From positions 1,553,501 through 1,617,500 of the forward strand of contig NW_022145545.1 in assembly GCF_000002235.5 (NCBI RefSeq): a DNA stretch of 64,000 nt, read 5' to 3'. This document shows, in pieces, positions 10,756-23,819 of this stretch. Source of the DNA: Strongylocentrotus purpuratus. Taxonomy: Eukaryota > Echinodermata > Echinoidea > Camarodonta > Strongylocentrotidae. The position numbers and the translations under genes are program-made. A model generated the notes under the pieces. It had not been told where the DNA came from. It did no database searches and worked only from the letters and a program-made list of their open reading frames with translations. Positions within the stretch are counted from its first letter, which is position 1. Every line of letters begins with the position of its first letter.

Positions 10756-12404
10756 AAATGTGAGTGGGTGAGAAGTGGTGCAGTTGCGCGAGCGTGCGTG
10801 TATATTATGAGAGACAGAAAGAGGGAGAGAGGGAAAGAGAGATGAAGGAAGGAAGGAGAGGGGAGGGGACTCTTTTTCACATTAATTTATATTTATATCA
10901 CTGAAAAGAATACCACAGATTCCTAAAAGCACAGGATGATCATAAGTAAATTTACAATATTAATTTGTTATAGCATGTTAGTCGCTCATGTTATTACCGA
11001 AACTGAGAGCTGTCGTCTAATCATTACCCAACGGATGAACGAATAGAGAATTCCAGAGTGTCGACAGTGAATAACGTTGCTAGGGAGATTGAAAACCACA
11101 GAGTTACCATAACAAATGGAGCTTAACGAGCGCCATCTCTCCTCGTTCGCACACCATCGGGTAAAATGCCTTGAAAAATCACAGCGGCGAGATAAAACAC
11201 ACTTTACGCGTAATCGAATGACATGGTGCATGGAGGGGGAAAAAGGTTGCCTCTAAAGCAAAATACATCTTTCAGGTTATCAGCATACACATCTGATGTA
11301 AGACATCGAAATGTGACGTGTACTAAAGCTTATGTCATTTTACTTTGCAGCCGACGATCCTTTTTTTTAAGCGGTAAACCGAACAGTGAACGAATCTATA
11401 AAAACTCAGGAGTTATATAACGGCGTGTATGTGAAATATACACGCTGAAGACGACAGTTAAAGATAAATGATTGTCAGTCAACAATATTTAGTTTGTATG
11501 TAATGTTCTGATGAATATTTCATTATTAATTATGTCTAATGAAGCTATAAGAAACAGAGAATTTTGGTTGCTTCTATTGATTGGTAGATGAAGAGGGTTT
11601 TTTTATATATTTTTTTAATTTAATCTATTTGAATGTGTGAGCGAAGTAATACCTCATTTTTTCTGTATTCCATCGGTCTGTTGAAATCAACAACCCTTAA
11701 CGGGATCATCCCAATGAAGAAAACAAATCAAAATAAAATTCCTAGCAAGAGTTCGGATGATTTTACCCACATAGAGACTCAGAGAGTGAAATAGTGGTTT
11801 AACATCTACGGTAGATCAATATGGCATTGACAGGGCAGCGAAATGTGCGAAAAATCAACTACCCAAATACAAAAACAATAGTTATAAAGCTCTCATGTCA
11901 GTGTATCCTAGAACTACGGGTAGTATTATGAATTTGTTGTGTGACCTCAGTTGACGATATCCTGTAGCTTCTCGACTAAAAATATCATAAATGTCGTCTG
12001 ATTATCAATGATGGCTTATTTAACTTTTTGGAGAAGCATGACAGCGATTATGATTATATTTTGACATTTAAACGCAAAATGTCATATGCAAACAACAATG
12101 AGAAGGTAAAATGCCCTGATTCCCGCATATGTCCAATGCAGTATGTAGGTCGGTCTTTGTCCTTGCTAATGTATGCATACAGACCGAAATGGATATACGA
12201 AATGGATTTCCAATTACTACAGTTAAGTCTATTAAAAAAAAACCTGGATGTATAATTTGATGTGCGTGGCATATAACGAGCGGGAGAATTATTCATCGGG
12301 AGGCATCAGGAACATGATGTTTGTCAAATTAATTACAATTCCATTAGGAGCATTAATTTTGAAAAGAGGTCTAGAGGGAGAAGAGAAGGGGGACATCAAA
12401 AGGG

Positions 12405-12477
12405 TCGTGTGTGCGCGTGTGTGCGAAGGTGTGTTGTGCGTGTGTTTGCGTGTGCGTGTGTATGTGTGTGTTTGCGT
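12405..12477. repeat. GT/GC microsatellite
   Basis: Alternating GT with GC steps, potential left-handed DNA. Open frames on both strands here are repeat artefacts. Confidence 0.9.
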
Positions 12478-13333
12478 TCGTGGAAAGCAATGAAAGTATG
12501 AGCCGACAAACAAATAGCACTTTGTAGATTTGTCGGCCTGATAGAGAAGAAGAAAATAGAAAAGTTCCGCAATACGTAAAGAGAACCAAAGAATATATTT
12601 ATGTTAATGGAAAACAAAAACTCGTTATTAGTTTATCAAAAGGGGAAACCGATTGCTATTAACATTCTATCACACCCTGATACATGAGTAATCCAACACA
12701 ATGTGAAATTGCACTGATTTTACTTCTTTTTTTTTTAATTTGCAAAGAATACGAAAAAAATATATAGATTGTTTTATGTTATGTCTAATTTCCAATGGAC
12801 TTTCCTCCCCCGAATTGAAGTATAAGCAAAATGATGGTGGTAGAAAGGGGAATAATACGAGATGGTTTATAGCTCGTCTTATTCTTATTCTTTCCCATTT
12901 GTTGGTGACTCCCATCACTTAATCACCGCACTATTCATTCTCTGACAGCAGTGTATTAAATGCATTTTAGTGTATATTCAATTCGTTTCCTCGCTCACAA
13001 TTCTAATCCTGTATTTGAAGGTTCGTGTCTGCTCACTAATCGGAAATATTGCTTTGACCTTAATCAACATGATCAGGCTCCTATTATATTATACTCTCTC
13101 GCTTGGAGCTTTCGATGACAGGAAAGGACAACCTGTAAGCTGCACGAAGGTTTCGCACATGCGCAGTAAAAGGCCAAAAGAAAACCGCAGTGCCAAAAGT
13201 AATTGACAGTCGTGTAGTGCCTTTCAAAAAAAATCAAAGAATAACATGCAAACAAAATGAGTGTGCTCAGGCAGTGTTAGGTGTCTTTGGAGCGCGCAAC
13301 TACTTTTTCTCTATCATTTCTTTTCGCGGCTTG

Positions 13334-13358
13334 TTTTTTTTTTTTGGGGGGGGGGGGG
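13334..13358. repeat. T-tract followed by 13-G tract
   Basis: About 12 T then about 13 G on the plus strand; one of the few long G-runs on this strand. Confidence 0.9.
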
Positions 13359-13789
13359 AAGCGGTTTATCGCTGAGTTGTGAACGAATCCTTTGTTTCAA
13401 ATCCCGTGAATGTTTTCTAGAACTGCCCCTACTCCTTCAATATTAACACTTTTCTAGCCATGATTGAATTTGAATTATTACATGATTGTAATAAAAACCC
13501 GATTTGATTAGGTTATTAGTTGCTCATGAGGGGAAAGAAATACTGCGTGACATTTGACACCATTCGAAATGAACGGCAAAATTTCGTCTTTTTAATCAAA
13601 AATATGACGGCATGATAGAAATAACAAAACGCCTTCAAACATGTCAAGGCATCCTGTAGCTTCATTGAATTGAAAGTACTTCATCAAACAACAGTGCAAT
13701 GTACTCCTTTGAATTCTTGGTATAAGTCTAAATATAAAAATGTCTGCATGCTTGAACTAAAATTTTGTTTGCTTGGTTTATTTTGTTAG

Positions 13790-14175
13790 GATCTTGTCAT
13801 CCTTCCCCTCTTCCTTCAGACCCATAGTCATCAAACAAATTCTACTCTCTACCCCTTTCCATTGCTTCCAGTCTTCTGCTTCTCTTTCTTTTTTTATTTT
13901 AGCTTTCTTCTTTTTCTTCTTGCTTATTCATCATAATTCTTGTCTTTTCTTCTCCTTGTTCTTTTCTTTTTCTTCTCTGGCTCCTGTTTCTTCATATAGC
14001 CCTATGTTCGTTGTCATCCCCCTCTTTTATTCCATCTTTAACTTTCCTCACTTAGATTATTTTTGTCCATTCTCTATATTTTTCTCCATCTTCATTCCCA
14101 TTTTCCTTCCGTGAATCTTCATTAATTCTCCTTTTTTTTTCTTCCCTCTCCCCAATCCTCTTCAGTATTTCCTCT
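13790..14175. repeat. Long pyrimidine-rich stretch
   Basis: About 385 bp strongly biased to C and T on the plus strand without a simple period. The long open frame across it has the composition expected of the bias (Phe/Ser/Leu) and is not credible as a gene. Confidence 0.8.
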
Positions 14176-14553
14176 CTCTCTCAAGTTATGTCAAAAATCG
14201 AAAACATTTTACCTCTTCACTGGGTAAACGTACTCTGCTAATTCCCCAGGGTCTAGCCGATCGCTTTTTGGTTCATTAAAGGCGGAAGGTAGCCTATAAC
14301 TTTATTCACATTACTAAATAATATTTAATACAAATTAATCCATGCGGTACAATGCAGCAGATTTCCAAACGACAAAGCTTTTGAGATTTCATTTAAAAAA
14401 AAAACAGCTGTATAATCAAGAATAAGTACTCAAAGTGACAACTAAGAAATACGAAAAATACACAGTGGTCTGAAAAATAATGAAGCGTGAGGCGGTTATA
14501 GAAATCAAATGAAATTGTTCGTATTACATTGAGTAATTCTCTTTCTGCCTTCT

Positions 14554-14554
<1 letters not shown>

Positions 14555-14597
<43 letters not shown>

Positions 14598-14598
14598 A
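14555..14598. repeat. C-tract plus CT microsatellite
   Basis: C11 followed by (CT)n. Confidence 0.92.
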
Positions 14599-15005
14599 TT
14601 CTCAAACCCTCAGGTTTTAATAAATCCCTATTTGCCTTTCCTCATTTCTCATAATGTCTGGATAGAACAAATAAACATGCGATAAAAAAACACGTTTCCT
14701 TGAACTTGAAGTATCTGTTGATTTTACAGTCAGCAAGTAATTCAAGCTGAAATGCCTTAATGCGGAATTAATAATAGGTGATTTCACAAACAGTACAATG
14801 GGTTTATGATATCTTATTGAATGTGTTTAATGAGGCATTTAGTGAAATTTTATATACATAATGTATATAGCCCCTCTGTAATGAAAGTTAAAGCCATGTT
14901 AGCTACACAAACATACACCCTCACGCACATAATGTATGCGTACATGTTTGGGTGTGTACAATAATTAATGGTAAACATAATCCTGAGATTTTCTCACCCC
15001 CTCCT

Positions 15006-15008
<3 letters not shown>

Positions 15009-15072
<64 letters not shown>

Positions 15073-15140
15073 TGCACACTATCTCTCCATCTAGATTTTT
15101 GTATCTATTTATTTAATATCTATCTATCTATCTATATATT
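15009..15140. repeat. CT, CA and TATC compound microsatellite
   Basis: (CT)n to 15060, then (CA)n, then after a gap (TATC)n near 15118-15135. Confidence 0.93.
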
Positions 15141-17756
15141 TCCCCTTTCCCTATCTCTCGAGCGTAATCAAACTATTCATTCCTTTAATTTGCTAACTTC
15201 CACGTTGAGGCTTATTCGGGCAAAGTTTTTTTTAAATATGTATATAGAAGAGGTGTTCAAGCACCCATGACCATATCTTATCAACATAAATCACGCTGAT
15301 ACACTCATACTCTTATCTTATATCTATAGTTCAATCGTTGATGTATTTGGAAATGTCTATCCACCAGGCTGAGTATGTGTTTCCCAATATTTTCCATTCC
15401 CTTTAATCACGATAAAGCCCTCAAAATATCTCCGTTTTATCAAATTATAAGGATATCGCGTGGGATGTGGCTCCAGAAATACTCGTTTTTATTGTTTATA
15501 TAAACAAATCAATTTCTGGATGCGCGTCTCCCCAATTACGTGGAGACTGGTGACCAAATAGTGGGCAAATGTATCGATCGAAAGTCATATTGATTAACAC
15601 CGTATAAGGACATCAGTCTTCCAGGAAGAGGAGGGAGGAGGGATGAAAATCAAATCTTGCTGTTTGCTACATGGATGTTATCATACTGGTTTATTTTGCG
15701 CTAACGCATGTGTGTGTGGGGCGAGGTGCCATGGTCATGAGGTGCATTAGCGCCCCTCCCCCTCCCCCTCCCCTGATATTGTATCACAATGTGTATCATT
15801 AAACTGTACACTACAGATCAAAACGTTTTCCCTCTTCCTCTCCGGAAAACTGATTGACGCTTTAAGGTGTCTGCCCAGATACGCTCAAGTAAATGGTCAT
15901 TGAGGATAGAATTGACTTTACGACCCCAGTTCAACAAATCCCCGATACTTTTAAATGAAATCATTATCACTACATAAAATAAATTTGATAATCGATCAGC
16001 ATTTGGGAGGGAGCAGCTACAGCCAGTATGCCGACAAATCAACCAGAATAATACAGTATAACTACCAGCACGTTTCAAAATTGTCGACAGAAATATGCAG
16101 TACCCTTACAAAAGATCCGGTATCTCCATTTACAGAAGGGATTAGCTGTGCTCCATTTACTTTCTCGCCAAATAAAAAGTTTTGAGTAATATAAATCTAC
16201 TTCGATAGTAATAAACAAAGGAAATTGAAAGATCAGTGAATAATCGGGTGTTTTGTCAACTAAAAAGGTGTCTAGAAAAAAGGGTGGGGAATGGATGTTT
16301 GTCATAATTTTGAACAACACACGACACAACAAATTCAACAATCCAGTTTATTGAATAATCATGTTAAAAAGATTATATCTGATTTTTTTTTTAATTCCAC
16401 GAAAAAGGTGTCTAAACAAGAAAAGAACGAAATTGATTTTTGTCAAGATTTCACACAACCCGATTCATCGGCTGACAAATGAAACACTTTTGCTATTATA
16501 CCTGGCTCGTATTGTCGCTTAGATTTATTTCTTCAGACATTTTGAATAAGCAATGTCAGAACCTGATCAAATAATGATCACTCACATTGCCACATCGCAA
16601 ACATACACAGCCTCAATGCTAATCCATCTGCTTCATGCTTAATACTTCATTCCAGTTTGAGATTGTGATTTCATTAAATAGGCATAAAGAAGCCATGATT
16701 CGTATTTCGTTCATAGGCGAATCGATTTTGTTAAATTTACGCCAGTTCAAATTCAAAGCTCAAGTTGAGACGATTCGCAAATAAAGCTTTGTTTATGAGC
16801 CTGAATACCATCTTACAATGAATGTTTGAATTGACGTGTCAAATTGCTTTTTAATTGCCTTTTTAATGACAACAACACATCCATTAACCAAGGCATATAG
16901 TATGGACACCATTCTTAACCAATTTTAAATAAAATTTCTAGTACTCTCTACTTTTAGATAGAAAATAGCGATATGTACTGAAAATATAATTATATTATGC
17001 TTATATGCAACATACTATAACTACATGCATATAAAAGCGACACGATAAACACATGAATAGCAAATTGGTTCACCATGTGCGTAATAACAGCCTGACGGCT
17101 ATATCTTTTTAAATTGAAAAATAAGTTAAAATGTAGATCAAAATCCTTGGCAAGACGAAGGAGAAGGGAAAAAGAAGTCAAGTTATTAGCCGCTTGAGAA
17201 GCCGAGAGCGGGTAGCCGAAATGGAATCTGGAAAAGGTTATCAGCTCTTTTCATCTATCACTTCGCGAAAGCATCACTCCAATCCATCTAAAGAGCGAAT
17301 TTCAAGATTTGCAGACACTTGGAAGCGGTCCCACCGCCGCATGATGAAGGTATACAATCAACTTGAAGGCCCAATGCGAGACAGTTTCTAATCAAAACCT
17401 CCGCCAACATTGGACTATAAAGATGAAGCTGATTATTTATTTAATATTTTATTTTAGACAGCATGAATCATAACATTGAAGAAAATAAAATTTGCCGTCA
17501 ACTTTTTTTGTGGTTTTCATTCGACTTATGTATGAAACAGCCAAAATGCATTTTTGTAGATTTGGCCCAAAATAGGAATGTTACTTTGCATCACATTGAA
17601 TGGAACTATTTTGTGGACCAAGAACATACACATTCAACAGAATTTTCGATTTTTCTTAACCTTCCTTCACGTTCTAATCTCATTTCACATGTTTCGTGGA
17701 CACTCATTAACAGACATTGTGATGTGTTTTCATTTTCCTTCTTCATCATCATCTAT

Positions 17757-18012
17757 AATGGCATAGCCGCGAAAGGGGTGTGCCCCCCCCCCCCTCCCAT
17801 CGAATGACAAAAATGGGATAACAAAAATAAGGGAAGAGAGGGGTGAAGGGAAACGGCACGTCGAAAGAAGATGGTAACGGCACTTCGAACACCCTCTCTC
17901 TTGTTGACATTTTCTTCTACCGAGGAAGACCGGTACCCCCCCCCCCCCCCCTCAACTCCAGCAATAATGTAAATTCCCCCTAAATGATACGGCACAGGCT
18001 ACGCCACTGGTA
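17757..18012. mobile_element. Poly-C foldback MITE-like element
   Basis: Left end tggcatagccgcgaaaggggtg and, on the opposite strand, right end ccagtggcgtagcctgtgcc share an inverted tggcRtagcc terminus. Two C tracts lie inside (about 17784-17797 and 17937-17952). There is no coding capacity. Probably non-autonomous; target-site duplication not clear. Confidence 0.65.
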
Positions 18013-19980
18013 ACATACATGTCCTCAAAGCAAAGCTCTCGATACGAATACTGTCTAACCCGTGATAAATAGAGTAAGGGTACTTATACCAGGATGTGTA
18101 AGTACAGAAGAGGTCACAAGCTCGACAAAAATGTCGTGTTCTTCTTTCTACTTATAATCATCTTCCTTGAGTGAAACCCTCCCACTATATTATACTGAAG
18201 ATGATGGAATAAATTCATCATAAACCCCTTAGAGCTTCTTACGGTACTTTATGCTTATTATCTCTGCTACAAAACAGAAAATCTCCTCTAAATCTATGGA
18301 AAATGCAACCTTCACCATCGCTAAAAAGTTCAGCACGTTTCTTTGGCTACATTCAAAATCAAAGATACTTGAATGCTGCGGTAAGTATCTCGATAGTCCT
18401 ATTTTTTAATACTAAGGTTTTAATACATACACTACTTGTTGTTAGGTCAAGCCATAATGTGTTCCTATCTAGCAACAATTAGATGTATGCGATTCGCATT
18501 CTGACTTTTGAAATACGATTATTCACGACAGGTGAATGAAATATTTTGTAATATGGCACTTAACAAATAATTATGTATGCATTTATTGCATTACGTTTGA
18601 TTACATTACGAAGATGGTATATTGGACTAAGATATTTGCACAGTAATCTTCTGCCCCCTTTGTAGCAGGGACTAAATATGCTAAATGGAAATGATAAATG
18701 AAATGGGAAATTATCCCTTTATTTCTCCTGATACACGAACGCACATGATTGTATGAGTTGCATCACTCCATATGTAACTGGTATTTTAAAGAGATGATTC
18801 TCAAGAAACACGCTCACACATTGCGAGTGACAAAATACGTGTCAGATTTTTTTCGGTGGCGAAATGTCACTTAACGCTCTGCGAGGCGATGAATTCACTC
18901 CCCTCCTGAATGTCAAACTTAAAGGTAAACATGCCTCCTACTAAATGAGATGAAAAAATCGAAAGAAATAGAGGGTTATGTTCTGGTAAAAATGAAAAAA
19001 AATGAAAAAATTGAGAGCTGTCTCATTATTTGTTGTCAATTAGGAAGAATACCACAACATAAATGCTTCCTTACAAGGATTGCTAATGCCTTGGTATTCG
19101 AAATATGATAAGAAAAAGGCCTAGATGAAGAGCTGGGACCAAACATTTATGTGTAGTCCCATATGCCTATTTATATGTGCAGTACATGTGATCTTCAGCA
19201 AGACTGAGTCAATTTCTTTTCATTTTGATCATTCAAAAACTTCAGAACAGGCCTACGTGATTTCTTATGTACTGCATAATCAACCTTACCCAATTTCTTT
19301 TGAACAGTTTATTTCACCAAACAATTATTCACATGAAAATACTTCAACTTTCAGTCATCTAAATTCGTTGTTATGTCCTAACCGGTAATACTCATTTGTG
19401 TTGTTTGCACCAGTTCAGTGTCTTTTATGATATGAAAACTTGGTGAACCCACAGTCAAATCTGAAATACACCAACGTGGGTAAGCAAATCACGGCCAAGG
19501 GATGTTCTTGTGATCTGTATAAATCCGTTTATTCTCAGTCAACCTTGTTTGTTACTCAGAAATGTTATGTTTTCAATGAAATTCGAAAGGCAGAAATAAC
19601 AAAATTATAGCCTTAAATATACACCAACTCTGTTTATCTGAGATTGTGTTGTCTTTATACCAGGAATCAAATTCACTGTTAAGGTGGAGACCTACAAAAC
19701 GTAATAAGCCGACATTATCATGCACAGGCTCGGCGATGACTAACAATTTACGGAACGGCACATCGGGTGTAATAAATCGTTTCTCTAATTTCTTCCAGCT
19801 TCGAACTGTTTTTAAAGGTATTAGTGACCATTCAAAAAAATGACATTTTGAAGTAAATCTGCCATCATGCTATATATGACATTTAAAAAAAAAATCATTT
19901 CAAAGCACCTTTATTTCATTGGATACATCAATACCTTAATTAGATTTGTGTTCACATTGACATCCCCAGGACAACGCAGA

Positions 19981-20040
19981 TTCTCTCTCTTTCTCTCCCT
20001 CTCTCTCTCTCTCTCGCTCTCTCTTTTTTCTCTCTCTCTT

Positions 20041-20112
<72 letters not shown>

Positions 20113-20133
20113 TCTCTCTCTCTCTTTCTCTTC
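19981..20133. repeat. CT microsatellite, 150 bp
   Basis: Compound (CT)n with C- and T-run interruptions. The open frames on both strands are repeat artefacts. Confidence 0.95.
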
Positions 20134-20556
20134 GATTCACACAAGGTGTACCAACTTTCAGCAATTCTTTTAGGCCTATATCGAATACACGAATTGCTCA
20201 TTAAAAACGCTACATCATAAATTGCAACCTTCAAAAGTACAAAGTAGTTTACCGTAGCAAATGGGCCAACTATCTGTCAAGAAGTTCTCCTCCATATCCT
20301 CCTTATCCTCCACGAAGCCAACAATAAACCCTGATATCATTTTCTCTCGCACTTCGTGGGCACATAAGAGGCTTAATTCCAAATTAGAATACATACATTA
20401 TTAGGATTGAGAGTTGCATGGTCATGAGAATCCGCATAGATATTATTCAAGGTAATTACTGAAGAAACTGATTCACTCCCCTGCCACAACACCCCCCCCC
20501 CCCCTCTCCCGGCCCTTAACCTGTCCTAAAACTAAAATTGAAGAAAATAGACTTAC

Positions 20557-20675
20557 CTGACATTTTCGTGCCGTCTAATGTAGATGCGATTGAACTGACC
20601 AGTATTTTTCTTCCCAACATCCATCACCATGGCATCAGCAACATGCTTGGGAAGTACAGAGAGCAACAGTCCCTC
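20557..20675 (-). CDS. ADCY3: ADCY3 exon 3: entry of the C1 catalytic domain
   Basis: Encodes residues 274-312 plus two bases of codon 313. The acceptor is gatgcag before GAGGGACTG (phase 0) and the donor is AG|gtaagt (phase 2). The translation [19 protein letters not shown] is the conserved start of class III cyclase domains (E-x-LLLS-x-LP-x-HVA). It is followed by a short variable loop and then [13 protein letters not shown], which leads straight into the first metal-binding strand in exon 4. The loop between VMD and FNR is short compared with some mammalian isoforms, which often carry charged insertions there. Lies 1.7 kb from exon 2 and 16.3 kb from exon 4. Confidence 0.94.
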
Positions 20676-21216
20676 CTGCATCGAGACAACATTGGAATTC
20701 GATATATTAAAGTGGGAGGTCTCCATTTTTCAGAATGTATCAGTAGGTCACTAACACAAAAGGAAATGGGGGAGGGGGTTAACAGAGTTAAATTATCGCT
20801 AGAACAAAATTACAGACTGAATGCAGACTGACACGAAGTAAGTCTGCATCGTTATGGACATTCCATGATAAGGTCACAGCCAAGTCTGAGAACCCACCCC
20901 CCCCCCCCGGAACTTGTCGATAAATGGAACTTTTGCCGTGGTGCTTTCATCTTCATATTTTCAAGCACTTTCAAGCATTTCCAATAAGGAAGTAATGTTT
21001 TAGTCAATATTACGTATGAAAATGTTTTCAAACTACATCACTTTAATGAGAATTCCATTTTAACACTTCCATATCAAATTTGCATCATTAAAACAAATTG
21101 ATTGACAGGAACGTAGTAAATGGGAATTTCCCATCATAGTCGACGATTGTCAATGATTTTACAGGACCTCTAACTAATAAGATGAATGCCAGCATGCTGG
21201 AAAATAAAAAAGAACT

Positions 21217-21755
21217 GAATTAAACAAATTATTAATGACTGCACTCAAATTGATGAATGTGTCAAGTCATGCAATCCTAGTTCAGATGATGGTTGCTTTC
21301 ATCTGGGAAGTATTCCAATATGGCCGACATCAAGTGATAGGGGGTAAAAGCATAAGGGGCGTCGACCTTTGATGCGACACCAAAACAGACTCTAACCAAT
21401 AGAATTGAATTAAAAAGCGCTCAGTCATCCGTACAAGCAGGCGCGTACGCAGGGGGGTGGTTTTGGGGTTAACCCCCCCCCTCGAGTTTTTTTTTAAACC
21501 CCCCCTTTTGATTTTAACCCCCCCCCCCCCCCTTGAAAAAAATCCTGCGTACAAGTGCTAAATGAAATAAACAACATTATTAATGACTGTGCTCAAAGTA
21601 ATGAATGTTTCATGTTCATGCAATCCTATTTCAGATGATGGATGTTTTCATCTGGAAAGTGTAGGTTTTCCAATCTGGCCGACATCAAAGGATATGCGGT
21701 AAAAGCATAACGGGCGTCGACCTATGATGCGACATCAAAACAGGTTTTAACCAAC
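21217..21755. repeat. Direct repeat pair flanking a foldback element
   Basis: Copies at about 21217-21400 and 21559-21755 share attaatgactg, atgcaatcctagttcagatg, ggccgacatcaa and cgggcgtcgacct-tgatgcgac. Divergence is moderate, with small indels. The foldback element at 21434-21552 lies between them. Confidence 0.82.
21434..21552. mobile_element. G/C-tract foldback element
   Basis: Inverted termini gcgtacgcagg and cctgcgtac enclose G-runs on the left and three C-runs on the right, so most of the element can fold on itself. About 115 bp, no coding capacity. Confidence 0.7.
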
Positions 21756-22368
21756 ATCCCCCAAGCCACTACCATCACCCCACCCCTACCGTCACTGTCA
21801 CATCACATTGTCCCTTTAAATCTTACGATGCCAGGCGCAAAACAGTGGGTAAAATCTCGTCATTTTTATGTCATGCTGAAGAATGGTTGTATAACAGGAT
21901 ATTGGAAAGAGCAACAGCCTTCCTATTGTTTCTAAAATAATATAAACATTTAGGATGATATTTCGATTTAAAGTAAATATTGTCAAGTATAAATAATATT
22001 TTGCCTAGTGATGGGCGACTATTCGTACCATTTGTGGAATAAACTATATATTTTTAAAGAACCAGAGCAAATATCGGGTCAGCACCGGCGCTTGTAGTGC
22101 AACGCAGGACCTGGAAGAATTTTAAAGACCATAGGGGAACCGGTTCCTCCTTAGTGGAACCCATAGCCTTCAGAACTCTTAAAGACTTCAGTGGAAACCA
22201 TAGCCTTAAGAACTCTTAATAAGGATTTCAGTGGAACCCGTGCCCCCTATACAGTACAACCCAAAGGTAATGAGTAGCTTTGAAGACCACACCTATGACC
22301 GATGCGCCTTTAATGGCAACACAGGGCTTTGAAGACTCTCTCAAAGACCACAGTCATACGGTACTCAC

Positions 22369-22518
22369 CTGTTGTGCGGCCTGTTCCTGGATGGTGAGCT
22401 TGGTCTTGAGGGACTCGTTGGTCTCCAGGAAAGCCATACGATGCTGCTTATCGGATACAAGGTAACACACACAACCCAAGATGATGGCACACAAATACAA
22501 TAAGATGTTTGCTCCGAT
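22369..22518 (-). CDS. ADCY3: ADCY3 exon 2: membrane helix M6 and signalling-helix linker
   Basis: Encodes residues 224-273. The acceptor is a pyrimidine-rich stretch ending cttag before ATCGGAGC; the donor is CAG|gtgagt; both junctions are phase 0. The first 21 residues (IGANILLYLCAIILGCVCYLV) form a hydrophobic helix matching M6; note YLCAI, also present in vertebrate type 3. The rest (SDKQHRMAFLE then a polar Glu/Gln/Lys-rich helix ending QEQAAQQ) is the linker that leads into C1. It is the part of the family that forms a coiled helical bundle between membrane and catalytic core. Immediately downstream in the transcript (22150-22360) lies a degenerate short repeat with recurring agtggaaccc units. 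Confidence 0.93.
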
Positions 22519-23819
22519 CTAAGTAAAGTAGAGAAAAGGAAGAAAAGAGAGAAATAACCGTATGTGTTAAAGATCGTCATTTCCAGCACTTTCGCTGGAT
22601 TAGAGTAGGCAATTTGCTTACAGGGCGAAACATAATTTGATAAAGTGTTTGCTTAAATGTCAACGGATTCCAACCCGGGAATTTGCTTCCCTGAGTACTG
22701 AAAGACGGTGAATAGTGATGACTACAGAGAAAACGAAAGAAAGACAGAGTGGAAGAGAGAGACAGAGAGAGCAGAAAATGAACGAAAAGGAAGTTAGCGA
22801 CAAAAATGTAGAGTATATTTGGCTTTAAATCACATTTTCGTCCACTCATTTACTTTCCGACGACACTGGTCAGGGTGGGAGAGTGTTTTTATAGCTTGAT
22901 TCATTATGACGATTGGAAATTTCCGATATTTATTCAACTTAGCAGTATCTAAGTCAGATTTGGAGAGGCAATGGAGTGACGTGTTAACTCAATGGCGTTC
23001 ATTACTTTGATATGTCATATTCAAGAAATGGCGAATGACACGTTTTTTTAATATTTTTTTTACAGAAAAATAATCAAGGTGATTGAATTTGTATATTCAC
23101 TGTAGAGTGAATAAAGAAATCGTCTGATGCTGCTGGAAAACGGGAAAAACGAAGGCGCGTTCACATAATTATATGCCGCGGTAAATCGCGCCGGTTTACT
23201 GCGGTTTGTATGAAAGAGAAGAGGGAAGAGATAAGGTATGAGGACAGAATTAGTAATATGATTGTTGAATAAAAAGCTGTCGACATCGCGTGACTTTTCG
23301 ACGTGATCGGACGTACAGTCGATCAACACTCACTTCGCACAACACCGAGAAGAAAAAGAAAGAAAAACAATAAAAAGAAGAAAAAAAAGACCTGTGTGCA
23401 ATATTAGGTCGAGAAGTACACAGTCGTATCAAATTCTGCTTGAATTGGGGAGAATGAGATGAAAAATATTAAAATCCCAGGGCGGTAGAATCATGCATGC
23501 CAAAATCACGTTACTGACCAAACAATTCCCCATTTCCCCGACCAATCAGGGGGCAAGTTAACCATTTCGTGACCGCCACAAGAAGGAAGCCAGCCAGTTA
23601 TTCATTTTTAAGAAATTATCCGCTCGGCCACATGATTGCAGTTTTCCTAATTTTCTGTTCAAACTAGTTTTTAAATATTTTATTCGGGAGGGTATGGAAG
23701 AGATATAAATAGCATCATTTTAATATATTTTTAGCGAATTCATTGAGTGGCTTTTGTTTGCGAATGACTGAATAAAGTCTTTCACTGAAAGAAAAAGAGA
23801 TATCCTTGCAATAAAATTA

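Larger units (their letters stand above)
4301..20556 (-). other. ADCY3 intron 3 (16.3 kb)
   Basis: The largest intron, splitting the C1 domain between RHENV and ILFAD. It contains a SINE with a nested retroposed insertion (4349-4847), GA, GT and CT microsatellites, poly-C tracts, a second SINE-like element near 9205-9440, a 53-bp perfect tandem duplication, a pyrimidine-rich stretch, and a poly-C foldback element at 17757-18012. Stretches 4850-7080, 7200-8700, 9500-10380, 11000-12360, 12500-13330, 15150-17750 and 18020-19980 hold nothing I can assign; open frames there are short and show no family similarity I recognise. Confidence 0.8.
20676..22368 (-). other. ADCY3 intron 2
   Basis: About 1.7 kb. 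Contains a pair of about 180-bp direct repeats (21217-21400 and 21559-21755) separated by a poly-C foldback element, and a degenerate repeat at 22150-22360. Nothing else recognised. Confidence 0.85.

Noticed and set aside
13773..14114. 113-codon Phe/Ser-rich frame
   Set aside because: Composition follows the pyrimidine-rich DNA beneath it.
19911..20234. Arg/Glu-rich frames over GA/CT arrays (also near 7078, 27000, 51173, 58152)
   Set aside because: Dinucleotide repeats give Arg-Glu or Leu-Ser polymers in several frames at once; not genes.
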